Below are positions 1 to 10,860 of a stretch of 64,000 nucleotides of DNA, piece after piece (within the stretch, counting starts at the first letter, position 1; each line of letters opens with the position of its first letter). This DNA is from Ricordea florida. Its lineage: Eukaryota; Cnidaria; Anthozoa; Corallimorpharia; Ricordeidae. The DNA lies in assembly GCA_949710005.1 (NCBI GenBank), contig OX453275.1, positions 7,062,481 through 7,126,480 on the forward strand, in the 5' to 3' direction. The notes below the pieces were generated by a model, which was not told where the DNA came from, did no database searches, and worked only from the letters and a program-made list of their open reading frames with translations. The translations under genes were made by a program, and so were the position numbers.

Positions 1-640
1 TTTTGAAAATGTTAAAAAGAATTAGACAGCCAAATAAAGGACTTAACTCAATCACACAGCGAGAAATCCTAGATTGTTAAAGTTGAACGCGTGTAAAATC
101 TGCAAATGTAAACTTCCTTCAAAAATCATCGAAAGGTCACCCTATATGACCACGTGCTGTATACTTACCCAGGACCAAGATGTGGGAAAATCTAAGTCCT
201 TTCTTAGCACGTGGTCAGTGGTAAAATGCTACTTTACCTAATATTATGGATAGCATACAAAACCATGTTGGGGAGTTCGGATATCTTAGTTCGCGGTACC
301 TCTGTAATTGAGAGAAATGCACTCCAGCCTGCAATGGGCTGATGAATCTTTACCTCAAGACCAAAGGAATGTCACCATTTATCACTAACTCTCTTTCTCC
401 CTCTCCCTCTCTCTCTCTTTCCCTCTCACCCCCCCCCCCTCTCTCTCCCTCTCACCCCCCCTCCCTCTCCTCTCTCTACAAATCAGTTCAGCTTAAAGAA
501 AACATCAACATGGTCTTTGTCCAATGGCACTGTGCACTGTGAGCAGAAACGTAGAGATGACAGCAAAGCATGGTTAACTCCTCATTCACGTTATTCTCTT
601 ACATCACACTGTAAGTTGGAGTGCATTTTCGTTCTTTTCA
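1..640. other. Left-edge non-coding stretch with CT-rich low-complexity tract
   Basis: A pyrimidine microsatellite of CT and C runs occupies about 383-475. The short frame across it (Ser/Pro/Leu only) is a product of the repeat. Nothing else is recognised. The stretch probably lies in the long SNRNP70 intron. Confidence 0.6.
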
Positions 641-749
641 TGGGTCAATTCAATAAAGCTTCTACAAGTGTAGCAATTAGTCTAAAGGTTGAAAACAATA
701 ACTAGATTTGTAAATTACACTGGTAAAAGTTTTATTGAATTGACCCCAG
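641..749. mobile_element. Short hairpin MITE-like element
   Basis: GGGTCAATTCAATAAAGCTT at the left is mirrored by AAGTTTTATTGAATTGACCC at the right, giving arms of about 30 bp with the inner TACAAGTGTA/TACACTGGTA also matching. No target-site duplication was seen. Confidence 0.6.
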
Positions 750-1344
750 ACGAGGTAGCATATAAGGGACAGGTATCAACAGCAGGTCACAGGTCACATG
801 CAAATGGTCTCAAGACCAGTTCACAGCTACGACTACATCGATAGGTAACTAGGACAGAAGTGTCTCCTCGCTCCGATAGTTGTCCCAAATACTGTTTAAG
901 CTCAAGAGAAACTGTCTGATTTACTCATTTATCAACAGGGCGGTGCACCTAGATGAAACCCTGTAACTAGCGATTTACCTGCTGCCTTCTACGCCTCAAA
1001 ATTGGACTGCACACTTTCTTTTAACGTCAACATTTTCTTGCACAAAAACATCAGTGAGGGAGGGCACAGGTAACTATCAGTAGGCCCCAACAATTCAAGC
1101 AGTGGACAGTGGCATGCAATGGAAAGGCTGCCATGAAAATTCCACTACATTAATTATTGCTCAAAATCTTGCAACCTGGATTTGATGTTGCCTTAAACGA
1201 GGTATTATAGGCTGACCAATATTGAGGTTCAGAAGGCAGGTTTACTGGTTATCGAAGGGGTAGTGGGGCAAGACGTCAAGGATCGCAGGTGAGGGAATCG
1301 AAAGTATGAGCCTGGAACTCTGTCAGTTACAACACGTAATCATA
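750..1344. other. Non-coding, nothing recognised
   Basis: I saw no exon-like block with splice signals, no RNA gene and no clear repeat on either strand. It probably belongs to the SNRNP70 intron. Confidence 0.5.
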
Positions 1345-1735
1345 ACTATAACAAAATTCTCAAATCCGATTGGCTATCAACTGCCCTGATTTCAGCCTTA
1401 ATAGGACAGTTAAATAGGACAGTACGCGTCATGCCCGAGTAATTGGACAGTACGAGCCATCACGCGCGCGCTTAAATGGTTTTTTTTTTCACTGCTAGCA
1501 AAACAAATCTTGGAATTTCATGTGATTTGATTTAAAAAAAAAGAAGTTTATATATCAAAAAATTTTTAAAGTTATGATTAATTGGTAATAAGACTTCGTG
1601 TCGTCCAATTAGGTCTGCAATCATACTCGTGACAAATCGGACTCCCGCTACGCGGTCGTCCGATTTTGTTAATCACTCGTATGATTACAGACCGAATTGG
1701 ACTCCACTCAGTCCTATTACCATTACTAATTGCAC
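1345..1735. repeat. Palindromic fold-back element, 'aataggacagt' type
   Basis: A CCGATTGGCT box near 1364 is followed by repeated TAGGACAGT words. A palindrome follows around 1600-1700, with arms GTCCAATTAGGTCTGCAATC / GATTACAGACCGAATTGGAC, inner arms AAATCGGAC / GTCCGATTT and a loop CGCTACGCGG. Its end, ACTCCACTCAGTCCTATTAC, recurs at about 15494, so this is a dispersed family. Confidence 0.7.
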
Positions 1736-1989
1736 TAGATTTTCTGGACAGGTTAGTTATACTCACAGTCCTGCCAGATCATCCTAACTGAGCCAGAACT
1801 ACTTGGCAATGAGTGGCAACACATTCTGTGGTGTGTGTCCCCAGCAGTAGGCATTGACATGTGCCACTGGAGTTTATTACCATCACACCCAGTGACCTCA
1901 CCAAAGGCAACCAATAGCAGCAGACAACTGCCTTTGTCTGCATCAAACACAGGGCTCAGTTGCATAAAATGTCAAACATTACTGCTAAA

Positions 1990-2245
1990 GTAATTTTTAC
2001 AATGACTGAGCGAATTCTCGCGCGCTGATTGGCTAATTTTTATCATCAATAAGAGTACAGACACATAAAATTTTAATTTAAGTCTTCATTTGACCTTTTT
2101 CGCGTTTTGTTATTGTAAAAAACAAATTGACATCAGTTTTTTATGCGTCTGTCCTCTTATTGATGATAAATTGCGTCATAACATTGTCAAAGTGTTGTAA
2201 GAGGACAGACGCATAAAAAACTGACGTCAATTTGTTAAGTACAAA
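1990..2245. repeat. Palindromic fold-back element with CTGATTGGCT box
   Basis: GCGCGCTGATTGGCTAATTT at about 2019 precedes a palindrome. ATGCGTCTGTCCTCTTATTG near 2142 is mirrored by AAGAGGACAGACGCATAAAA near 2200, and the outer arm AAATTGACATCAGTTTTTTA is mirrored by AAAAAACTGACGTCAATTTG. No gene content. Confidence 0.7.
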
Positions 2246-2393
2246 GCTAGGCACATTTGTGTCAATTGTAGAGTCAATTTGGTGTAGAGTCAAAAGTCAC
2301 GGGTGTCAACTTGTGGAGTTCAATCATATCGCTATAAGTAGTTCTGAAAAGAACTGTTGTTGATGATGCTGACTGATGTTACAACAACCTGAG

Positions 2394-2680
2394 CAGAGCT
2401 CATCATCAGTGTCAAGTGTTTTTTGTGTCGACAGGTGATGTTATTTATGTCTGTTCAACAGTTCTTTGGCCGAGCCTTAGATCGAGCTTAATAATACGGT
2501 TGTCTAAATTGAATTTAAGCTGCACCAGCTTAACTTTAGTCTTTTCAATCTCATTTATACCAGACCACACCAGAATATGTAGTCAATACCTGTTTCCGCA
2601 AAATGAAAACAATAATTTTATCATATCAGTAGCTGATAGGTCAGTTTTGAATTCTTCCAATTTTACTTAACCAATGCCTT
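2394..2680. repeat. Dispersed repeat copy related to 45900-46065
   Basis: The stretch around ACGGTTGTCTAAATTGAATT and the following words (TTTTCAATCTCATTT, ACCAGAATATG) reappear in diverged form near 45910-46020 (CCGTTGTCTAAACTGAATTT). The 84-residue frame here has no recognisable domain and is a by-product of the repeat. Confidence 0.5.
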
Positions 2681-2796
2681 AAACGCCATTCAAATACCCA
2701 GCCCATTATTTGTCAGATACTACAAACACATTGCTACTAAAGTTATGTCAGAGATGGACTTCGCTACCCCTCTGCTGCAGTGTATCTGACATTCAG

Positions 2797-3368
2797 GGGC
2801 GCTTTCCATTCAACCCAAAATTCCGGTACTTTCGGTTGTTACAGCAAATGGAACGGACCATTTTGGTTGGGGCCTGACTGGAATATTCGGGACCAGCTTT
2901 GTAGGTGGTCCACTTTGACCGGTCCGACTGAAATTTCCCTTTCCGTTTGACAAATTTGTTGTTCCCAGTACCGCTCTTCTGTACCCTGCTTTCAAAGACA
3001 AAATGGCGGAGCAGTGCAAGTGCACCTGATGTGGAAACACAAGTATTGTTAATGCACAGTTACACATCGATAACAGCTGTGTAACTTTGTAATGATTTGA
3101 TAACTGTTTTCGGGACCTTTTAAAATGTCTTTTCTTCGTGAGCTAGTGCTTCCAAAATACTTTCACGCGCTTTTCTTGATTAACTTTGTCTTCACCATCG
3201 TCTAACAACTCCAAAGCCAACAGAACCGACATTTTTTGTTTGTATTTCGCGCGAATCAACTGAGCGGTCGATTGGGTCGGGTCTGTGAAACCAGAATGTA
3301 TCGTTCCATTGAACACGTAGAACTTCCGAAATTTCAAACCGGAATTTTTGTTGAATGGAAAGCACCCC
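2797..3368. mobile_element. Non-autonomous inverted-repeat element, about 570 bp
   Basis: GGGGCGCTTTCCATTCAACC at the left is mirrored by GTTGAATGGAAAGCACCCC at the right, with AAAATTCCGG / CCGGAATTTT continuing the arms. The interior holds only short frames. No convincing target-site duplication was seen; the termini can be read as CAGGGG...CCCCAG. Confidence 0.65.
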
Positions 3369-4730
3369 AGTTTAATGCAACCGGGCCCAGGTTTTTTGGA
3401 ACCAAACGAAGGAAGCTGATTGGTTGCCTTTGGTAATACTCACCCGCGAAAACACAAATTATAGAATACGTAATACTCCCATTATAAACCCATCCTTATT
3501 ACTCTCAGTACATTTCTTGGTAATTTTTAATAGAATACGAGCCCTTCTATCGAAAACAACCTTACATGGTAAAATATCTATGTCATGGTCTTTCTTTTAA
3601 AATAATTCAACATTTCCAAAGAGGAAAGATAAATGTGGTATTTCCTTTTCGGCTGTTATCCTGTGGTTGACCATTCTTAGTAGTTCAAATTTAGGTTGTC
3701 CATCTTTTGTCTTGCTTAGACCACTTTTAACAAGCTTTTTTTAGCAGTAAAACTGAACACCATCATCTGTCCTACAAGACTATAACACTTGGCAAATGGC
3801 CATTGCTTAAACAAAACATCCCTTTTCCTTTAATTAAAACATGAATAGTTGGGTACAATGCGATGAATTGCAGGGTGATGTTTTTTTAGCTATTTCTGTT
3901 AATCAACAAATATGTCAAGAATTCACTGCCAACTAAAAGGAAACACGAAACAAGGGCCATTTTGATACTGCAGGAGTTTGAATTTCTAACAGAAAACCTT
4001 TGTTATAAAATACTCTTTCAGTCCAATCACTGCACTATGACACTAAAGATTTTAACGAATTTGGCAAAATCATGGATTTGCCAATATTTTCCCACATAAA
4101 CTGACTTGATAGACACCTATCGAAAAAAAATTATTTCTTTGACGAAGTCCAAGAAAGGTTTGTACACACCAGAACGTTACATTTTTTTCCTGGGGGTTCA
4201 TTCTCTTTTTGCCACCAAGAAATCTCAAATTGTTATGAATCTTTTTTGTTGTGTAATTGCACAATTTTGTTGCTAGGAGACCCAGGTTTACCTGATCGAC
4301 ACCTATACCCACCATTTTACCTGACTTTCAATAGTAATGGGAAAAGCATAACCAAGCACTGGGTACATCATAACTTTCACTTTCATGTGGTGTAGAGTAC
4401 TGATACAGTATTCACTGCAAAATTTGATCAGAATATGGAAACTTAGTAAACAAGCAGAAAACAAATCTGGCACGCCTTATCCAAAATCCCCAAGCTAAAA
4501 ACAGTTCCATTCCTTGTAAAGATAGAACTTTCAAGACTAATTCTCTGTCCGACTTGGAATTATTTAGCATAAAAGTATCAATCCTGCTATTTTCAGAGCC
4601 AATTGATATATAATTGTTTAAAAACATTGGAACAATAGAAAAGACCCACAGGGGAAATGATAAGTTATTGCACCCGATTCTAAACTAGTTGTCTTGAAAC
4701 CTTGTTGTATTCTCACCATTATTATATCTC
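3369..4730. other. Non-coding, nothing recognised
   Basis: AT-rich sequence with short frames only. I searched here for the missing SNRNP70 RRM end and Arg-rich exons on the minus strand and saw none. Confidence 0.5.
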
Positions 4731-5000
4731 TCAGTTAGTACGCGCGCTGTGATTGGTCAATTTAGCGGCCCGTACTTCACTGTACGGCCCGCTTAAGTTT
4801 GTTTTGTTCGCCAAAATGACTCCAGAGATATAATAAATATCTTATTAACCTCGTTTTCTCGGTCCGTACTGTAAAATACAGATCCTCGTTTTTCCCCGTC
4901 GATTTATGGCCCGCGCGCTTCGCGCTTGGGCCATAAATCGACGGGAAAAAACTCGGTCCATATTTTACAGTACGGACCTCGAACTTGATTAATAAGAGGT
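4731..5000. repeat. Palindromic fold-back element with GTGATTGGTC box
   Basis: CGCGCGCTGTGATTGGTCAA at about 4741 is followed by a long palindrome. CGTCGATTTATGGCCC and GGGCCATAAATCGACG flank a GCGCGCTTCGCGC loop near 4905-4945, and GGTCCGTACTGTAAAATA / TATTTTACAGTACGGACC form the outer arms. Confidence 0.75.
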
Positions 5001-5941
5001 ATGTAACTTCACTGGTTCTTTACATCAAAAACTTCCCAATAAATTCAGCAGAAACAGCTCTTGAAACAAAATGTTGGTAGGCGGAGTTAGAGAAGTTTCG
5101 TTCTCTTTAAAACAGCAAGATTGAAGCTTTATTGGGAAGCTCTGCTGCGCTGTTCAGTGCAAGAATGATTATTAATCTGAAACTGCTTGGTGATGTGCGA
5201 AGTTTCAATGATTAAATAACTGGCTGTTAACTAAGTCTAGCAGAAATACATATAGCTTGTAATTGAACGCTGTTTAGTAGATTTCAAGACCTACATTATC
5301 TTAGCTTGCCCAGAATTTGTGGCAACGATCATTAAAGATACGAAGTATCAACAGAGTATGCTTACAGTATCTCAGACGTACTATCCCTTCAAAAGAAATA
5401 AGCACAAACCCCGGTAAACTCTGAGTATTCACCAATAAGACAATGGAAACTTAAATTAAACAGTATACAAACCTCCCTTTATTGTGGCAAAGTAAAGAGA
5501 ACTAAAACAATCCTGCATATACTGAGTGATCTTTGACTTAATAAGCGCATAACAGGATTTAAACACTCATATGTATAAACCCTTCTAAAGTACACACAAA
5601 TTCTCATTACCAACCACATCTCTGTAGTCAAATAAGAAATTTTTACTTAACATTGAATCAGTTGCAACTGATCACTCTTTATTTTTTAATAAATTGCTGC
5701 AGCACATTCTGCTAAGGACAAGGGGAATTTATCCACTGATCACTCTTTTGCTCTTTGGTCAGTGCTATAAAAAATGCATACAAAGTATGTCTTACCTGAC
5801 ACTAGGCAACCCAGGTTTGTAACACTGTCATTGTACGTGTAAATGACGCAAGCAAAAGTTTAAAATTAATCCTTGTTTAAAAATCTTTATAAGGCTTAAT
5901 GAAAAATGCACTGCAAAGGTCTCGGTTTGTAGGGTACTCAC
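5001..5941. other. Non-coding, part of the SNRNP70 intron
   Basis: This is the start of the intron after the donor at 5941. I found no repeat arms and no further SNRNP70 exon. Confidence 0.5.
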
Positions 5942-8900
5942 CATGCATGTCTCTTTCATGCTCGTACTCAATGAAAGCATATCCTCTTGGCTTACTAGTC
6001 TTTTCACTGTGAACAATATGAATCTGTGAAGGGTTCATCAACAATATCAATCATGACAAGCAATCAACAGAGTTTTCAAACTCATACATAACATCTAGCA
6101 GAATGACGAAAAACAGTTATGCAGGACGTTTGACCCAGGAACCTAATTTGACGGCTTTGGATTGACAAATTAGCAATCAGGGGGTCATAGGTTTGAATCT
6201 TATCAGGAGAACTCAGATTTCTTTTATCACGTTTGCCTGCAACATGCTAACAAAATTTAAACGTTTCACTTTTGTATGGTTTGGTCCACCAAAATGGATT
6301 TGTTGTCAGATGGGTGTAAACCTGTTTTACTCACCCTTTTAATGGGTCCATACAGCTCCATCTCTCTTCTAAGCTTTGATTCAGAGGTATCATAATTCTG
6401 CAAGAAAAACAGGGCTTTTAAGTGATTGTTTATTGCTCGCTACTGACAGAAATGGAACAGTTGTTTGCTACAGTATACAGTCTCCTAAATTGAGTAACTA
6501 CATGTAGTTAACAGTACCATACATGCAAATTATGACTGTGCCACTTCAGTGCAGTGCTTGGAACTGGAGTTGATTATGGCACAATCATGTAAATACAGTT
6601 GGTCTACCTTTTCTTGAAACCCCAAACAGTTCTATTACTAATTTTAAGCCATTTTAATCCTTAAACTGATCAATCTACATTTTCACCTCACAATACCAAA
6701 ACACAGTTGACTACAGAGAATAATTTATAAGAGATAGAAGCTGAGAAAAAGATACCAACTTGATCCAAGACCAAATTCGTCAAAACCAACAGGACAGAAA
6801 TATTATGGCTCTCACTTAGGTAAATTACTACACAGACCTTGAAAGAAAAGGGTTAACTTCAAGTAGGGTTCTAACTTTTGAAATAATAAGCAAGATCATT
6901 TATTATGTGATCAATATTGTTTTTTTTTAGCAAATTAAACTTCAGAGATCCTTCAGAAGAGCACTTTGATTCCGATACAGATACATACAATTCTTCCCAC
7001 AAAAAGTGTCTTGAAGGCATCTGTTCCTGTTGCATTCACATCATTATGGGGATCCCCTGCAAAAGAACAAGAAAAAAATTGATCTTCAATTACAAATCTT
7101 TTTTTCAAGGTCCAGCATCACTTCATAGTCTAATTTTTTAAACCAACTTCTCACAAATTCTTCAATTCAATAAAGACAGCTTCAAGAGAGAAATAGACAT
7201 GAACTTACACTGTTCAAGTTGGTCTTCCAGAAACTTGGTTGATCTTTCTATTTTTTCCTTCCTCTGATAACAAAAAGGCAATTATTGGCTTTTAGTATAA
7301 ATACTCAGGTGATTATACAAAACTGCACGCTCTGATTGGTTCGCTATCTCGGATTATCAGCCGATAATCACCTTGACGAACAAAATGGCTGCCAGTCGTT
7401 CTCAGGCTCAGTGATTATCGGTGAATATTCACCTCGACTTCGTCTCGGTGAATATTCACCGATAATCACTTCGCCTTCAGCGAATAATTGTTAATTAACT
7501 GTCACTTCTAACTACAATCAAACCATGTTTCAGCTTCATCCTATCTTTTCACTAATGAAGTAATGCAAACGTAGCTATTCTTTGGAAAGCTACAGTGTAC
7601 ACTGTACTGAACAGTTCTACCTGCAGATAAGTTAGGAGAAAGTGCATATGGGAGAGCAGGATGCTTAAAAATATCCCTTTCATGACTGGCTGGAGGTCAC
7701 CATTTCAGAAACAGTATAGGCTGAGTACAAGCAGAAGCCCATTAGACTTGAAATGTGTAACATATGCTAACAGCCTGTCCAGATTCAATATTTCCTAAGT
7801 ACCATACAGGGGTTTCAATAAGTTCTGAAGTAGGCGGCTGACCATATTAAAGTAGGCAGCTGTAACAGGTGAGAAATTCTGTGACTCAAGAAACTCAAGG
7901 GACCAAAAAGAAATTAAATGTTAGAAAGTAGGCGGCGACGATTTGGGAAGTAGGCGGCGAAATTCGCCGGTTGCCGGCTTCTATTGAAACCCCTGACCAT
8001 ATTTGGACACTGACATGTTTTGAGCAGACGCAGGTATTTCCTGCTTCGTTCATTACACCACTGAACCCACTTTGATTGACTTATTTGGTTCTCTCCATTT
8101 CGAAATATGGCACTTACAGTCGTAGATTGACCACAGAAATTCCCTTACCTTTCTTTCATTCTTTTCATCTCTTGTCTCACCACGAGTTGGTGGAGGAGTT
8201 TCTGCTGGATCCTGTAATTGCAAACAGAGCAAGTCAAAGTTAAATAAAGTACATCAACAGTAGAGGAGAATCCAGTTTGCGATAGTTATAAAAGACTTAT
8301 TGTAGAATACACTGTATGAGCAAAATTCTAACCTGGTCTTGTGATGCCCTGGTTAACAATCTATACAGACAGAAGTTAACATGTATCTCTTAAAGGAAAA
8401 GTGACCAGCAGAGGAAGAAAAGCAAAGAATCTGCTAAATAATTGCCACTCTTATGACAGTGTATATAATGTACTAATGGGGTTAGGTTCTAAAGAGTTTG
8501 GTGCTTTGTAAATGGAAAATTGAAACATAACTAATGGGTTTATCGTATGAGTTGATAAATGGGAAGCTGTAACATGGTAAGATCTAAAAGGTTTTGCCTA
8601 GAACAGCAGCATTTCAACAGAGCAATTTACTAATGAAGGGCTAACGCTCTAACATCAGATTCCTTTTATCTTACATTGCTACAACTTAGATGTACAAAAT
8701 GGTGTGAAACCTAGGAATGATTTCCGCACAGGTCCGTACTTCATTATGCATGCTGTAGCTGTATTGTCTTGGGCATTGTTCGCACAAACTTTACATATTT
8801 TGGAGGAACGAAATAATATATCTACAGCATGCATAATGCAGTAGGGACCTGTGCGGAAATCTTACCGAAACCTATTTTGATATATAATGTACATGTACTG

Positions 8901-9559
8901 TCCTTTGCAGAGCCCGACTTCTGAATGCTTCCATAACAACAAAATCAATCCTTTCACTTCTACAAGTGATTCATATATACCATTTCACAACAATTTCACT
9001 TATGGTCAAGCACTTAGAGGAGAATCAAGATTAAAACAGTATCTACTCACTGTAAGGGAGAAAACTAACACTAAATTAAAGATTCAAAGATATAAAGAAG
9101 TGTATGGCACTGCCTCAGGAGAATTACTATTCAGATCTTGAGAGTGATGGGGCTTTAAAAGGCCACAATTGTAGAACAACAAGATCTAGTTAATCTAGAG
9201 TAACACCATACGGAGACTTCAATGCCTCAAGCTTCTGAAAGGCAGAAAGCGACTATCTCTAGAAATGGTTTCTTGGCCCATTTTAAAAGTTCAACAATAT
9301 GGATTTACACACTAAGTTTTTGGAAAGTATAAATCTTCTTCAAAGCACGAATCTTCCAGACTTAAGTAAATTATTCAGTGAACGTAAGTATATCGGCCCT
9401 AGTTTCGTTAGTTACCTCAAATTGCCCTAGGAAGTGTGCCAAACCAGTGTATGCCCACGGTCTTCGCAGCCAGCTAGGTTTGTCGAGAGGTGGAAGGTAT
9501 GGGATGGGATCTCGAGGAGCAAACAACGCCAGCAAGTTCGGCGGTAAAAAGGCCGTCAT
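5942..9559 (-). CDS. SNRNP70: U1 small nuclear ribonucleoprotein 70 kDa, 5' part (six coding exons)
   Basis: U1-70K binds stem-loop I of U1 snRNA and helps the spliceosome recognise 5' splice sites in the nucleus. Six exons join in phase with GT-AG borders: 9559-9416, 8211-8149, 7263-7209, 7056-6989, 6397-6335 and 6023-5942, giving 158 complete codons. The first exon begins [20 protein letters not shown], nearly the same as the invariant animal N terminus, so the ATG at 9559 is firm. Exon 4 carries WDPHND and the RNP2 strand TLFVGRI; exon 6 carries the RNP1 strand RGYAFIEY of the RRM. The gene breaks off inside the RRM, one base into a codon. The C-terminal RRM end and Arg-rich tail were not found between 1 and 5941, so the next intron is probably over 5.9 kb. 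The gene is head-to-head with the ASB gene. Family assignment is certain; completeness is not. Confidence 0.95.
7318..7500. repeat. Palindromic fold-back element with CTGATTGGTT box
   Basis: Located in an SNRNP70 intron. GCACGCTCTGATTGGTTCGC is followed by GTGATTATCGGTGAATATTC, mirrored by GAATATTCACCGATAATCAC around the loop CGACTTCGTCTCG. The same loop word occurs in the element at 37395-37705. Confidence 0.75.
7807..7995. mobile_element. MITE with CAGGGG termini and 6-bp target duplication
   Basis: The termini are CAGGGGTTTCAATAAG and CTTCTATTGAAACCCCTG. The flanks carry an exact 6-bp duplication, ACCATA at 7801-7806 and 7996-8001. Inside, the word AGTAGGCGGC is repeated four times. Terminal CAG...CTG with 6-bp duplications suggests a hAT-like family. 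It lies in an SNRNP70 intron. Confidence 0.8.
8714..8866. mobile_element. MITE family 1 copy (TTTCCGCACAGGTCC termini), 8-bp target duplication
   Basis: GGAATGATTTCCGCACAGGT at the left is mirrored by CCTGTGCGGAAATCTTACC at the right; inner arms CATTATGCATGCTGTAG / CTACAGCATGCATAATG. An exact 8-bp duplication GAAACCTA flanks it (8706-8713 and 8867-8874), as for hAT-type transposons. It lies in an SNRNP70 intron. Confidence 0.85.
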
Positions 9560-9793
9560 TTTCGTGATAAAAAGCTACCTATACGATGATATGAAATTGG
9601 AAATCTGCAACAATAATTGACACGAAAAGATGAAAACACCACAACCAGCGTCGCCTGCATGTGCTTCCAACTTCGCAGAGATTTATGGGGAAAAGACTTT
9701 GTACCTCTTGTTGATTGGTTCTTGGGAAGTTGTTCGTGCGTTAATCCAATCAAAAGTTCTGTTAGATCATCAATTTCCCCCGGTTTTTCCAAA
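9560..9793. promoter_or_regulatory. Shared divergent promoter between SNRNP70 and the ASB3-like gene
   Basis: Only 234 bp separate the two opposed start codons, so both promoters and both 5' UTRs must lie here or overlap the genes. A CCAAT box is visible in each orientation (GATTGG near 9714 and CCAAT near 9746). The ASB start codon is embedded in AAAATGGCGGAC, which resembles a YY1-type downstream promoter element often found at TATA-less housekeeping starts. No TATA box is evident. Bidirectional use is inferred from the spacing. Confidence 0.6.
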
Positions 9794-10808
9794 ATGGCGG
9801 ACGAAGAAGCGAATTCGCAAACCGGGCAGCAAATTTTTGACCGTACAGATGAGTTTACCGCTTCACTAGTCGGATTAGCGGCTCGTACAGGAGACGAAGC
9901 GACACTTCAAAAACTACTTGCCGAAGGTAAGCCTTCGCACGTTTTAAAACTTCCGCTATTCATGCTATTTTTCCCAACGCTTTGCGCCACTTTGTATTAT
10001 TGTATATGTAAAAGTAACTTTGGAATGATTTCCGCACAGGTCCCAACTTCATTATGCATGCTGTAGCCATACTGTTTCGGTCTTCGAAAACAAGATTCTT
10101 GGTAAGATTTCCTCACAGGTCCCTACTAATACTTCATTATGCATGCTGTAGTTGAATTGTCTTGGGAAGTGCGCGTGCAAACATTTCTTGTACGGCTACA
10201 GCATGCATAATGAAGTAGGGACCTGTGCGGAAATCATTCCAGATTCTTTTACACGAGCGTTATTCTAGACAATACATTTATAGCATGCATAATGAAGTAC
10301 GGGGTTATAAAGAAATCTAGGTTAAATTTTCCCTGCAAATACTCTGAGACAACCGACCATCTAGTTTGTATAACCACAGAACCTTTGCAATTATGTCTAC
10401 ATGCACGTAATGTAGTAGTCAATAAATCTCATAGGGTGGGGGTGCTCAGTAAGTTTACATGTGGATGTTTGTGTAAATTAAAGTAATTTTCTTTATCTCT
10501 CCCTTCCTCATCAGGTGCACCATACGATGTTTGTGATAACCGCGGGTGGTTTCCTCTCCATGAAGCAGCAGCAGCTGGGCAAGATGGCTGCCTAAGGAGT
10601 CTACTGTTATATTGCAGTATGAGTCTGCTAAATTCACTAGCCTACAGTGGCGAAACTCCTGCCTATTTAGCAGCTGTAAATGGTAACACAAAGTGTGTGA
10701 AGACTCTCCTGGAGTTTGGAGCTGACGTGAATGTGTTGAACTATGAAGAAGTGAGCTTACTGGTTGCTGCTGTATCTAGTGGAAAAATAGAATGTGTTAA
10801 GGTTAGTC

Positions 10809-10860
<52 letters not shown>

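Noticed and set aside
342..542. Ser/Pro/Leu-rich 66-codon frame
   Set aside because: Product of the CT-rich tract.
9617..10066. 149-codon plus-strand frame at the ASB start
   Set aside because: It starts upstream of the real ATG and runs through the exon 1 donor into intron 1; the spliced ankyrin frame is clearly correct.
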